DNA of 64,000 nucleotides, taken from NCBI GenBank assembly GCA_946800325.1, contig OX326957.1, forward strand, positions 18,945,591 through 19,009,590, in the 5' to 3' direction. The DNA is from Luzula sylvatica. Lineage: Eukaryota; Streptophyta; Magnoliopsida; Poales; Juncaceae. Below are positions 33,072 through 47,305 of this stretch, piece after piece; the stretch's first letter is position 1; each line of letters begins with the position of its first letter. The notes beneath the pieces are model-generated. The model did no database searches. It was not told the DNA's origin and worked only from the letters and a program-made list of their open reading frames with translations. A program made the translations under genes and the position numbers.

Positions 33072-36000
33072 AGGATAATTGATTTGTTTTGAAGTTGTTA
33101 GACTTAACTTTTACATTTTGAAGAATTTTTTGAAAAACTAGAAAGTTTTGTGTGTTAGTCTTCCACTTCAGAGTATTTTTAGGACAACATGAAAATTGAG
33201 TATTTTGCCCGTGTTATATTTATATTTTGACATTTTTTAGAAACTATAATAACCTATTTTATTAGTAGGTGTTAGACTTACCTTTTTGCATTTTTAAGAA
33301 ATTTTTTCGAAAAATAAAAAATTGTGTGTGCTAATCTTCTATTTATGGGATAATTTGAGGGCAACAATAAAATTGAGTATTTTCTTGTGTTGCACTTCAA
33401 TTTTGACTTTTTATCGAAAATAGCATAATTGATTTGTTTTGATGGTGTTAGACTTCACTTTTTGCATTTTGAATTTTTTTTTAAAAAAATAAAAATTTGT
33501 GTGTGTTAGTCTTCTATTTCGGAGTATTTGAATGACACATGTAAATTGAGTATTTTGCCCGTATTATACTTAAAATTTGATATTTTTTAGAAAATATTAT
33601 AACTGATTTTGGTCGTAGGTGTTAGACTTTACTTTTTGCCTTTCTAAGAAATTTTTTGAAAAAATAGAAATTTTTGTGTGTCAGTTTTCTATTATGGATT
33701 ATTTTGACGACAAAATGAAAATTTAGTATTTTTCTCGAGTTACGCTTCAATTTTGACATTTTTTAGAAAATATGATAATAGATTTGTTTTGAAATTGGTA
33801 TACTTCACTTTTTGCATATTTAAGAAATTTTTGAAAAATAACAATGTGTTTGTGTTAGTTTTCTATTGCATAGTATTTCCAGGACAACATGAAAATTGAG
33901 TATTTTTTTCATGTTACACTTCAATTTTGACATTGTTTAGAAAATAGGATAATTGATTTATTTTGAAGTTGTGAGACTTCACTTTTTGCATTTTGAAGAA
34001 ACATTTGAAAAATATAGAAAATTGTGTGTGTTAGTCTTGCACTTCAGAGTATTTTTAGGACAAACATGAAAATTCAGTATTTTACCCGTGTTATACTTCA
34101 AGTTTTGACATGTTTTAGAAACTATAATAACCGATTTTGTCGGTAGGTGTTAGACTTCACTTTTTATATTTTTAAGAAAATTTCGAAAAATGAAAATTTG
34201 TGTGCGTTATTGTTGTATTACGGGGTATAGGTGTTAGACTACCATTTTTGCATTTTTAAGAAAATTTTGAAAAAATAGGAATTTGTGTATGCCAGTCTTC
34301 TATTTATAGGATATTTTGAGAAAAACATGAAAATTGAGTATTTTTTCGTGTTACACTTCAATTCTGACAATTTTTTGAAAAGAGCATAATTGATTTGTTT
34401 TGAAGGTGACTTCACTTTTTGCATTTTGAAGAAATAGGAATTTGTGGGTGTTAGTCTTCTAATTCGAAGTATTTCCAAGACAACATAAAAATTCAGTATT
34501 TTTCTCGTGTTACACTTCAATTTTGACATAATTTAGAAAGGAGGATAATTGATTTGTTTTGAAGTAGTTAGACTTCACTTTGTACATTTTGAATTTTTGT
34601 TGGAAAAATAGAAAATTGTGTGTGTTAGTCTTCCACTTCAGAGAATTTTTGGGAAAACATGAAAATTGAGTATTTTGCTCGTGTTATATTTTAATTTTCA
34701 CAATTTCTTGAAACTAAAATAACTGATTTTGTTTGTAGTTACACTTGCCTTTTTGAATTTTTAAGAAAATTTTGAAAAAATAGAATTTTGTGTGTGTTAG
34801 TCTTCTATTATGGGGTATTTAGAGGACAACATGAAAATTGAATATTTTCTCATGTTACACTTCAGTTTTGACATTTTTTTGAAAATATCATAATTGATTT
34901 GTTTGGAAGGTGTTATACTTCACCTTTTGCATTTTTAATAATTTTTTGGAAAAATATAAATTTGTGTGTGTCAGTCTTCTATTTCGGAGTATTTAATGGC
35001 AACATGAAAATTGAGTATTTTGCGCTTGTTATACTTCAATTTTGACATTTTTTAGAAAATATGTTAACTGATTTTGTTTATAGGTGTTAGACTTCACTTT
35101 TTGCATTTTTAATAAATTTTTGAAAAATTAGAATTTTTGGTGTGCTAGTTTTCTATTACGGAGTATTTTGAAGATAACTTGAAAATTGAGTATTTTTCTC
35201 GTGTTACACTTCAATTTTGACATTTTTTAGAAAATAGGATAATTGATTTGTTTTGGATGTGTTATACTTCACTTGTTGCATTTTTAAATTTAAAAAAAAA
35301 AATACAAATTGAGTGTGTTAGTCTTCTATTATGGAGTATTTTGAGGACAACATGAAAATTGAGTATTATTCTTGTGTTACACTTCAATTTTGATATTGCT
35401 TTGAAAAGAGGATAATTGATTTCTTTTGAAGTTGTTAGACTTCACTTCTTACATTGTGAATAAATTTTTGAAAAAATAAAAAAATGTGTGTGTTAGTCTT
35501 CCACTTCAGAGTATCTTAGGGACAATATCAAAATTAAGTATTTTGTCCGTGCTATACTCAAATTTTGACATTTTTTAGAAACTGAAATAATAGATTTTGT
35601 TTGTAGGTGTTAAAGTTTCCTTTTTGAATTTTTGAAAAAATAAAAATTTGTGTGTGTTAGTCTTCTATTATGGGGTATTTAGAAGACAAGATGAAAATGG
35701 AGTATTTTCTCGTGTTACACTTCAATTTTGACAATTTTTATAATATAGCATAATTGATTTGTTTTGAGGGTGTTAGACTTCACTTTTTGCATTCTAATGA
35801 AATTTCTGAAAAAATAAATTTTTTTGTGTGTTAGTCTTCTGTTTCGGAGTATTTTAATGACAACAAGAAAATCAACAAAAAAATTGAGTATTTTTCTCGT
35901 GTTACACTTCAATTTAGATTTTTTTTAGAAAATAGGATAATTGATATGTTTTGAATGTGTTATACTTCAATTTTTGCATTTTTAAGATTTTTTTTAAGAA

Positions 36001-39000
36001 ATACAAATTTTTTTATGTTAGTCTTGCATCACGGAGTATTTTGAGGACAAGATAATTTATTTTTTTATTTTCCTCATAGTACACTTCAATTTTGAATTTA
36101 TTAGAAAATATTTGATTTCTTTTGTGGATGTTTGACCTCACTTTTAGCATTTTTATGAATTTTTTTGAAAATATAGAAATTTGTGTATGTTATCTTCTAT
36201 TTCAGTGTATTTTGAGGACAACATCAAAATTGAGTATTTTGCTTTGTTACACTTCAATTTTGACATTTTTTAGAAAACCGAATATTGATTTGTTTTGAAT
36301 GTGCTATACTACACTTTTTTTGAATTTTTAAGAAATTTTTGAAAAAATACAAATTTGTCTGTGTTAGTCTCCTACTGCAGAGTATTTCCAAGACAACATA
36401 AAAATTGAGTATTTTTCTCGTGTTATACTTCAATTTTGACATTGTTTAGAAAAGAGGATAATTGATTTGTTTTGAAGTAGTTAGACTTTACTTTTTACAT
36501 TTTGAAGAAATGTTTGAAAAAATAGAAAATTGTGTGTGGTAGTCTTCCACTTCAGAGTATTTTTGGGATAACATGAAAATTAAGTATTTTGCCCATGTTA
36601 TACATAAATTTTGATATTATTTAGAAACTAAAATAGCCGATTTTGTTTCTAGGTTTTACACTTTCCCTTTTTAATTTTTAAGAAAATTTTGAAAAAATAC
36701 AAATTTGTGTGTGTTAGTCTTCTATTATGTGGTATTTTGAGGACAACATGAAAATTGAGTATTTTCTCGTGTTACACATTAATTTTGACATTTTTTTATA
36801 AAATTGAGTAGTTTCTCGTGTTACACTTTAATTCTTGACATTTTTAGAAATTTTTCTCGTGTTAGACTTCACTTTTTGCAACTCATATACATTTTCGAAA
36901 AATAGAAATTTGTGTGCGTTAGTCTTCTGTTACAAAGTATTTTGAGGACGACATGAAAAATTAGTATTTTGCTCGTGTTGCACTTCAATTTGTACATTTT
37001 TTAGAAAATAGGATAATTAGTTTTTTTAAGGTGTTAGACTTCACATTTTTCAATTCTAAGAAAAGTTTGAAAGACTAGAAATATTTGTGTGTTAAGTCTT
37101 CTTTTACAGAGTATTTTTACGACAACTCGAAAATTGAGTATTTTGCTCGTGTTACACCTAAATTTTAATATATTTTACATAATAGGATAATTGGTCTTTT
37201 TTGAAGGTGTTAAGACTTCACATTTTTGCATTTTAAATAATTTTTTTCAAAATAGAAATTTGTGTGTGTTAGTCATTTGCTATGGAGCATTTTGAGGAAA
37301 TATGAAAATTTAGTATCTTGCTCGTGTTACACTTCAATTTTGACATTTTCAAGAAAATTAGATAATTGGTCTTTTAGAAGGTGTCAGACTTCACCTTTTT
37401 GCATTTTAAATAAACTTTTGTAAAAATAGAAATTTGTGTGTGTTAAGTCTTCTTTTACGGAGTATTTTGACGACAACACGAAAATTTAGTATTTTGCTCG
37501 TGTTACATTACCATTTTGACATTTTCCAGCAAAAATGATAATTGTTTTTTTTTAAGGTGTTCGACTCCACTTTTTGCATTTCTAATAAATTTTTGAAAGA
37601 ATAGAAATATGTGTGTTTTGGTCTTTTTTTACGGATTATTTTGGTGACAACACGAAAATTGAGTATTTATCTCGTCTTACACTTCAATTTTGGTATTTTT
37701 TACAAAATAGGACAATTGGTCTTTTTTGAAGGAGTCGGACTTCACTTTTTAGCATTTGAAAGAAACTTTTTAAAAAATAGAAATTTGTGTGTGTTAGTCT
37801 TCTGTCACGGAGCATATTGAGTACATCATGACAATTTAGTATTTTGCTCGTGTCACACTTCATTTTTTATATTTTTTAGAAAATAGGATAATTGGTTTAC
37901 TTTAAGGTGTTAGACTTCACTTTTTGCAAGTCTAAGAATTTTTTGAAAGAATAGAATTTGTGAGTGTTAGTCTTCTTTTGCAGAGTATTTTGAAGATAAC
38001 CCGAAAATTGAGTATTTGGCTTGTGTTACACTTCAATTTTGATATTTTATACATAATAGGATAATTGATCTTTTTTTAAGGTGTTAGACTTCACATTTTT
38101 GCATTTTAAAGAATGTTTTGAAAAAAATAGAAATTTGTGTGTGTTAGTGTTTGTGGAGTATTTTGAGGCCAACATCAAAATTTTGTATTTTGCTCATGTT
38201 ACACTTTCATTTTAACATTTTTTTTTAGAAAATAGGATAATTGTTTTTTTTAAAGGTGTTAGACTTCGCTTTTTTGAATTTTAAAGAAAATTTGGGAAAA
38301 ATAGGAATTTGTGTGTGTTAGTCTTCTGTTACGGAGTATTTTGAGGACAACATGAAAATTGAGTATTTTGCTCGTGTTACAGTTCAATTTTGACATTTTT
38401 TAGCAAAAAGTTAACTGTTTTTTTTAAGGTGTTAGACTCCCCTTTTTGAATTTCTAATAAATTTTTGAAAGAATAGAAATCGGTGTGTGTTGGTCTTCTT
38501 TTACGGACTATTTTGACGACAACACGAAAATTGAGTATTTATCTCGTCTTACACTTCAATTTTGGCTTTTTTACAAAATATGATAATTGGTCTTCTTTGA
38601 AGTTGTTAGACTTCATTTTTTTGTATTTTAAAGAAACTTTTTAAAAAATAGAAATTTGTGTGTGTTAGTCATATGTTACGGAGTATTTTGAGGACATCAT
38701 GACAATTTAGTATTTTGCTCGTGTTACACTTCTATTTTTACATTTTCTAGAAAATAGGATAATTGGTTTTTTTTAAGGTGTTGGACTTCACTTTTTGCAA
38801 TTCTAAGAATTTTTTGAAAGAATAAATTTTTTTTGTGTGTTAGTCTTCTTTTGCGGAGTATTTTGACGACAACTCGAAAATTGAGTATTTTGCTTGTGTT
38901 ACACTTCAATTTTGATATTTTTTTACATAATAGGATAATTGATCTTTTCTGAAGATGTTGGACTTCACTTTTTACATTTCTAACAAATTTTCGAAAGAAT

Positions 39001-40906
39001 AGAAATTTCTGTGTGCTAGTCTTCTTGTGCGGAGTATTTGTACGACAACATGTAAATTGAATACTTTGCTCGTGATACACTTCAATTTTGACATTCTCAA
39101 GAAAATAAGATAATTGGTCTTTTTTGAAGGTGTTAGACCTCTCTTTTTTGCATTGTAAATAAAATTTTGTCAAAATAGAAATTTGTGTGTGTTAGTCTTC
39201 TTTAACGGAGTATTTTGACGACAACACGAAAATTTAGTATCTTGCTCGTCTTACACTTCAATTTTGACATTTTTTAGAAAATAGGATGATTAGTTTTTTT
39301 GAAGATGTTAGACTTCACTTTTTGCAATTCATAGAGATTTTTGAAAGAATAGAAATTTGTGTGTGTTAGTCTTCATTTACGGAGTATTTTGACGACAACA
39401 TGAAAATTGAGAACTTTGTTCGTGTCACACTTCAATTTTTAAATTTTTTACATAATAGGATAATTGGTCTTTTTTGAAGGTGTTAGACTTCAAAATTTTG
39501 AATTTTAAAGACACTTTTGATAAAATAGAAATTTGTATGTGTTAGTCTTCTGTTTGTGGAGTATTTTTAGGGCAACATCAAAATTTAGTATTTTGCTTAT
39601 TGTACACTTCGATTTTCACATTTTTTTAGAAAATAGGATAATTGGTTTTTTAAGGTGTTAGATTTCACTTTTTTAATTTTAAAGAAAATTTTGAAAAAAT
39701 AGGAATTTGTGTGTGTTTGTCTACTATTATGGAGTATTTTGAGGACAACATGAAAATTGAGAATTTTGCTCGTGTTACAATTCAATTTTGACATTTTTAG
39801 AAAAAATGATAATTGTTTTTTTTAAGGTGTTAGACTTCACATTTTGCATTTCTAATAAATTTTTGAACGAATAGAAATCTGTGTGTGTTGGTCTTCTTTT
39901 AGGGAGTATTTTGACGACATCACGAAAAATTGAGTATTTATCTCGTCTTACACTTGAATTTTGACTTTTTTTAGTAAATAGGATAATTGGTCTTTTTTGA
40001 AGGTGTTACACTTCACTTTTTTGCATTTTAAAGAAACTTTTTAAAAAATAGAAATTTGTGTGTGTTAGGTTAGTCTTCTATGACGGAGTATTTTGAGGAC
40101 ATCATGACAATTTAGTATTTGCTCGTGTACAGTTCAATTTTTACATTTTTTTGAAAATAGGATAATTGTTTTTTTAAGGTGTTAGACTTCACTTCTAGCA
40201 AATCTAAGAAAAATTTGAAAGAATAGAAATTTGTGTGTGTTAGTCTTCTTTTATGGAGTATTTTGACGATAACACGAAAATTGAGTATTTTGCTCGTCTT
40301 ACACTTCGATTTTGACATTTTTTACAAAATAGGAAATTTGTTTTTTTTGAAGGAGTTAGACTTGAATTTTTTGCATTGTAAAGAAACTTTTGAAAAAATA
40401 GAAATTTGTGTGTGGTAGTCTTCTGTTACGGAGTATTTTGAGGACAACACAAAAATTTAGTTTGCTCGTGATACACTTCAATTTAATTTAAAAAAAAAAT
40501 AGGATAATTGGTGTTTTTTAAGGTGTTAGACTTCACTTTTTGCAATTCTAAGAAAATTTTGAAAGAATAGAAATAGAAATTTGTGTGTGTTAGTCTTCTT
40601 TTACGGAGTATTTTGATGACAACACGAAAATTGAGTATTTTGCTCGTCTTACACTTCAATTTTGTTGTTTTTAAAAAATAGGATATTTGGTCTTTTTTTA
40701 AGGTGTTAGACTTCACTTTTTTGCATTTTAAAGAAACTTTTTAAAAAATAGAAATGTGTGTGTGTTAGTCTTCTGTTACGGAGTATTTTGAGGACATCAT
40801 GACAATTTAGTATTTTTCTTGTGTTACACTTCAATTTTTACATTTTTTAGAAAATAAGAAAATTGGTTTTTTTGAAGGTGTCAAACTTCACTTTTTATAA
40901 TTCTAA
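33072..40906. repeat. Satellite array, middle block
   Basis: Units of about 175-180 bp run head to tail. Left of about 37000 units are more diverged and carry GATAATTGATTTGTTTTGAA. To the right a second type with GATAATTGGTCTTTTTTGAA alternates with one carrying AATTGGTTTTTTTAAGG, giving a dimer period of about 350 bp. The edge at 40906 is a TAA duplicated by a MITE insertion. Confidence 0.92.
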
Positions 40907-41353
40907 GGCTTTGCTTGGTTTGAGGGTAATGGGAGGGAAGGGAAAGTAACAAAAATCTCAAGGGTAAAAAAATTATCTTATCCATGCTTGGTTTGGATGG
41001 AGGGGAAGGAAAGGTAAATGGAGAAGATATAATTATATGTATTATATTATATATTTATTTTCAAAATAATTTTTATAAATATAATAAATTAATTTATAAA
41101 ATTATGATAACGTAAATTTTTAATATAGAATATATTATGAACACATTTTTTTTTAAAATATGATATTTTTTAAATTAATTAATTTTTCTAAAAATATTTA
41201 TTCATCATCTCCATTTGATGCATTACTTGAAATGTCCATTTATCTTCCCTTCCCTTCGTCTAACCCAAAACCAAGCATGAAAATTTATTCCCTTCCCTTC
41301 CCTTCCCTTCCCCTCCTCCCCCCCCCCCCCCCCCCCCCAAACCAAGCAAAACC
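40907..41353. mobile_element. PIF/Harbinger-type MITE inside the satellite, 447 bp
   Basis: Inverted ends are GGCTTTGCTTGGTTTG and CAAACCAAGCAAAACC. TAA is duplicated (40904-40906 and 41354-41356). Removing it restores the satellite word AATTCTAAGAATTTTTTG. It contains CCTTCCC repeats and a C run at about 41318-41338. Confidence 0.88.
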
Positions 41354-44300
41354 TAAGAATTTTTTGAAATAATAGAAATTTGTGTGTGTCAGTCTTCTTT
41401 TACAGAGTATTTTGGCGACAACCCGAAAATTGAGTATTTTGCTCGTGTTACACTTCAATTTTGATATTTTTTACATAAAAGGATAATTGGTCTTTTTTAT
41501 GGTGTTAGACTTCATCTTTTTGCATTTTAAAGAAACTTTGCAATAAATAGGAATTTGTCTGTATTAGTCTTCTGTTACAGAGTATTTTAAGGACATCATG
41601 ACAATTTAGTATTTTGCTCGTGTTACACTTCTATTTTTACATTTTTTAGAAAACAAGATAATTGGTGTTTTTTCAGGTGTTAGACTTCACTTTTTATAAT
41701 TCTAAGAAATTTTTGAAACAATAGAAATTTGTGTGTGTTAGTCTTCTTTTACGGAGTATTTTGACGACAACCCAAAAATTGAGTATTTTGCTTGTGTTAC
41801 ACTTCAATTTTGATATTTTTTACATAATAGGACAATTGATCTTTTTTTAAGGTGTTAGACTTCACTTTTTTGCATTTTAAAGAAACTTTTGAAAAACTAC
41901 AAATTTGTGTGTGTTAGTCTTCTGTTACGGTGTACTTTGAGGACAACATGAAAATTTAGTATTTTTCTCATGTTACACTTCAATTTTCACATTTTTTAGA
42001 AAATAGGATAATTGATTTTTTGTAAGGTGTTAGACTTCACTTTTTTGCGTTTTAAAGAAACTTTTGAAAAAATGTACATTTGTGTGTGTTAGTCTTCTTT
42101 TGCGGAGTATTTTGACGACATCATGAAAATTTAGTATTTTGCTCATGTTACACTTAAATTTTTAATTTTTTTAGAAAATTGGATAATTGGTTTTTTTAAG
42201 TGTTAGACTTCACTTTTTGCAATTCTAAGAAAATTTGACAGAATAGAAATTTGTGTGTGTTAGTCTTCTTTTACAGAGTATTTTGACGAAAACACGAAAA
42301 TTGAGTATTTTGCTCGTCTTACATTTCAATTTTGACATTTTTTACAAAATATGATAATTAGACTTTTTTTTAAGGTGTTAGACTTCACTTTTTTGCATTT
42401 TAAAGAAACTTTTGAAAAACTACAAATTTGTGTCTGTTAGTCTTCTGTTACGGAGTATTTTGAGGACAACACAAAAATTTATTATTTTCCTCGCGTTACA
42501 CTTAAATTTTTAATTTTTTTTAGAAAATAGAATAATTGGTTTTTTTTAAGTTGCTGGACTTCACTTTTTACATATCTAACATTTTTTTGAAAGAATAGAA
42601 ATTTATGTGTGTTAGTCTTCTTTTGCAGATTATTTGTGCGACTACACAAAAGTTGAGTACTTTGCTCGTGTTACACTTCAATTTTGACATTTTCTAGAAA
42701 ATAGGATAATTGGTCTTTTTTGCATTTTAAAAAAAAAATTTGTTGAAATAGAAATTTGTGTTTGTTAGTCCTCTTTTACGGGGTAGTTTGACGACAACAC
42801 GAAAATTTAGTATTTGGCTTGAGTTACACTCCAATTTTGACATATTTTAGAAAATATGATTATTGATTTTTTTGAAGGTGTTAACTTCACTTTTTGCAAT
42901 TCTAAGAGATTTTTGAAAGAATAGAAATTTGTGTGTGTTAGTTTTCTTTTACGGAATATTTTGACAACACGACGATATTTGAGTACTTTTCTCATGTTAC
43001 ACTTCAATTTTGATATTTTTTACATAATGGGATAATTGGTCTTTTTTGAAGGTGTTAGACTTCACATTTTTTTACATTTTAAAGAAACTTTTGAAAAAAT
43101 AGAAATTTGTGTGTGAGTCTTCTGTTTGTGGAGTATTTTGAGGACAACATGAAAGTTTAGTATTTTGCTCATGTTACACTTTCATTTTCACATTTTTTTT
43201 AGAAAATAGGATAATTGGTTTTTTTTAAGGTGTTAGACTTCACTTTTTTGCATTTTAAAGAAACTTTTGAAAAATAGGAATTTGTGTGTGTTAGTCTTCT
43301 GTTACGGAGTATTTTGAAGACCACGTGAAAATTTAGTATTTTGCTCGTGTTACACTTCAATTTTGATATTTTTTTTTTATCAAAAATGATAATTGTTTTT
43401 TTTAAGGTGTTAGACTTCACTTTTTCATTTCTAATAAATTTTTGAAATAATGGAAAGATGTGTGTGTTGGTCTTCTTTTACGGAGAATTTTGACGACAAC
43501 ACGAAAATTGAGTATTTTGCTCGTCATACACTTCAATTTTGACATTTTTTACCAAATAGGATCATTGGACTTTTTTAAGGTCTTAGACTTGAATTTTTGC
43601 ATTTTTAAGAAATTTATGAATAAAACAAAATTTTCAGGACAACATGAAAATTGATTATTTTACTCGTGTTACACTTCAGTTTTGACATTTTTTTGATAAT
43701 AAGATATTTGATTTATTTTGGAGGTGCGAGAGTTCACTTTTTGCATTTTTAAGAAATTTTTGAAATAATATAAATTTTTTTGTGTCAATCTTCTATTTCG
43801 AAGTATTTTTAGGACAACATGAATATTTAGTATTTTTCCCATATTATACATAAATTTTGACAGTTTTTAGAAAATGGAATAATTGATTTGTTTCTAAGTT
43901 GTTAGACTTCATTTTTTGTATTTTGAAGAAATTTTTGAAAAAATTAGAAATTTGTGTGTGTTAATATTCTATTTCGGAGTATTTTGAGGACAATATGAAA
44001 TTTGAGTATTTTTCTCGTATTACACTTCAATTTCGACATTTTTTAGAAAATAAGACAACTAATATGTTTTCAAGGTATTAGACTTCACATTTTGCATTCT
44101 TAAGAAAATTTTCAAAAAAATAGATATTTGTGTGTGTTATTCTTCTATTACGGGGTATTTTTGAGGACAACATGAAAATTGAGTATTTTCTCGAGTTACA
44201 CTTCAATTTTGACCTTTTTGTAAAAAATATAATAATTTATTTGTTTTGAAGATGACTTCACTTTTTGTATTTTACAGAAATTTTTGAAAAAAATAGATAT

Positions 44301-46715
44301 GTGTGTGTCTTTTGTCTTCTATTACGGAGAATTTTAAGGACAACATGAAAATTTAGTATGTTCTCGTGTTACACTTCAATTTTGACATTTTTTAGAAAAA
44401 TATGATAATTGATTTGTTCTAAAAGTGGTACACTTCACTTTTTGCATTTTAAATATTTTTTTAAAAAAAATAGAAATTGGTTTGTGTTAGTCTTCTATTT
44501 TGTTGTACTTTTAGGACAACGCGATAATTGAGTACTTTGCCTGTATTATACTTAATTATTGACTTTGTATGAAAATGGAATAATTGATTTGTTTCTAACG
44601 TGTTAGACTTTTCTTTTTGTATTTTGAAGAATTTTTTTAAAAAAATAGAAATTTGTGTGTGTTGGTCTTCTATTTCAGAGTATTTTTTTAGGACAATGTG
44701 AAAATTGTGTACTTTTCTCGTGTTGCACTTCAATTTTGACAGTTTTGAGAAAATAGGATAATTGATTTGTTTTGAAGGTGTTAAACTTCACATTTTGCAT
44801 TTTAAATAAATTTTATGAAAATAAAAATTTGTTTGTGTTAGTTTTCTATTTCGGAGTATTTTTAGGGCAACATGAAGTTGAATATTTTGTCTGTGTTATA
44901 CTTAAATTTTGATACTTTTTTAGAAAATATTATAACTGGTTTTTTTTTGTAGGTGTTAGACATGACTTTTTGCATTTCAAATAATTTTTTGAAAAAATCC
45001 AAATTTTTGTGTGTTAGTCTTGTATTATGGAGTACTTTGAGGAGAACATGAAAATTGAATTATTTTTTTTCCGTGTTACACTTAAATTTTGACATTTTTA
45101 AGAAAATAGAATAATTGATTTCTTTTGAAGGTGTTAGGCTTTACTTTTTGCATTTTGAAGAAATTTTTGAAAAAATAAAGATTTGTGGGTGTTAGTCTTC
45201 TATATCGAAGTATTTTTAGGACAACATGAAAATTGAATATTTTGCATGTGCTATACTTAATTTTGACATTCTTTTATAAATGATGATAACCGATATTTTT
45301 GTAGGTGTTAGACTTGAATTTTTGCATTTTGACGGAAATTTTCAAAAAATATATATTGTGTGTGTTAGTCTTCTTTTACAAGGTATTTTGAGGACAACAT
45401 TAAAATTAAGTATTTTGTTCGTGTTACACTTCAATTTTGATATTTTAGGATAATTGATTTATTTTGAAAGTGTTAGATTTGACTTTTTCAATTTTTAAGA
45501 TTTTTTGGAAAAAATAAAAATTTGTCTATGTTAGTCTTCTATTACGGGATATTTTGATGACAACATGAAAATTGAGTATTTTCTCGTGTTACATTTAGAT
45601 TTTGAATTTTTTTTAGAAAATAGGATAATTCATTTGTAATGAAGGTGACTTCACTTTTTTGCATTTTCAAGAAATTTTTTAAAAAATAAAAATTTATGTG
45701 TGTTAGTCTTGTATTATAGAGTAATTTTAGGACAACATCAAAATGAGTTTTATTTCTCGTGTTACACTTAAATTTTGACATTTTTTTAGAAAATAGGATA
45801 ATTGATTTGTTATGAATGTGTTAGACTTTATTTTTTGCATTTTTAGGCATTTTTTAAAGAAATAGAAATTTGTGTGTGTTAGTCTTCTATTTCGGAGTAT
45901 TTTGAGGACAACATGAAAATTAAGTATTTTCTCGTGTTACAACTAAATTTTGACATGTTATAGAAAATACGATAATTGATTTGTTTTGAAGGTGTTAGAG
46001 CTCACTTTTTGCATTTTGAAAAAATATAAATTCGTGCATGTTAGTCTTTTATTTAGAGTATTTGTTAGGACAACATGAAAATTATGTATTTTCCCGTAAT
46101 ATACTTAAATTTTGATTTTTTTAGAAAATATGATATTTTTTTTGTTTTCGAGGTGTTTACTTCACTCTTTGCATTTTTAAGAAATTTTTGAAAAAATAGG
46201 AATTTGTGTGTGTTGATCTTTTATTTTCAATTATTTTGAAGACAACATGAAAATTGAGTATTTTCTCGTGTTATATTTCAATTTTGACATTTTATAGAAA
46301 ATAGGATAGTTAATTTAATTTGATTGAGTTAGACTTCACTTTTTACATTTTGAAGAAATTTTTGAAAAAATATATATTTCTGTGTGTTAGTCTTCTATTT
46401 CGGAGTATTTTGAGAACAACATGAAAATTGAGTATTTTTCTCGTGTTATACTTCAATTTTGACATTTTTTAATAAATAGGATAATTGATTTGTTTTGAAG
46501 GTGTTTATACTTGAATTTTTGAATTTTTAAAAAAAAATTGAAAAAAATAGAAATTTGTGTGTTTTAGTTTTCGATTACGGGGTATTTTTTGAACAACATG
46601 AAAAATAAATATTTTTCTCGTGTTACAATTTAATTTTGATATTTTATAAAAAATACGATAATTGATTTATTTTGAAGATGTTCGAATTATATTTTGTATC
46701 TTGCGCTAGTTTCAC
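41354..46715. repeat. Satellite array, right block
   Basis: The dimeric type continues to about 43600. Beyond, units become irregular and resemble the left edge, fading out near 46715, about 440 bp before EXO84C. All blocks together make some 14.4 kb, or about 80 units. Confidence 0.92.
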
Positions 46716-47153
46716 TTCAATTATGACATACTTCCTTCTCCATGATAGACATACAAATGACAAACCTTTTCATTAACCCATAGGTCTATGGAGAACCATG
46801 TCCATTTCATAATTCTTCTCTACCGTACCAAACATATACAAAGTCTCACCCACAGCCCACTACTACGAAAAAAATACTTCACTTCTCTCAAGTCATAAAA
46901 TTGTATTCTCGTGCAATTATAATTAAACTCTATTGTTGTAGTATTTTCTGAACCGAAGGGTATATCCTGTTATGACTAAATGGAGAGGGTTTGGACTGAG
47001 GGGTAAGAGACTAGAAAGATAGCGACCTTACTGTAGAAGTAAAGCTCGAGTCTTTCTTCTCTCCAAACTCCATTTTTTTTCTTTTGAAGCTTTTGAGACA
47101 CACGAGCTTGAGAAAAGGAAGTTAAAAAGAAGGTAGAAAGGGTGGAGGCAAAG
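46716..47153. other. Promoter and 5' untranslated region of EXO84C
   Basis: This is non-repeat sequence between the satellite and the EXO84C start codon. It must hold the promoter. No specific element can be named with confidence. Confidence 0.45.
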
Positions 47154-47255
47154 ATGGTAATGGAGAGCAGTGAGGAAGACGATGACTACTTGGCACACGA
47201 GTGGATAACGCCTCAGTCTAGTGTCTCCGCCGCCTATCAATCCCACACTGAGAAG

Positions 47256-47305
<50 letters not shown>

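Noticed and set aside
41318..41338. Long C run as a possible quadruplex or regulatory site
   Set aside because: It lies inside a MITE and may be length-variable or a sequencing artefact; no functional support.
34239..45781. Many 60-150 codon minus-strand frames
   Set aside because: All are satellite units read on the minus strand; noted as a finding but not called as genes.
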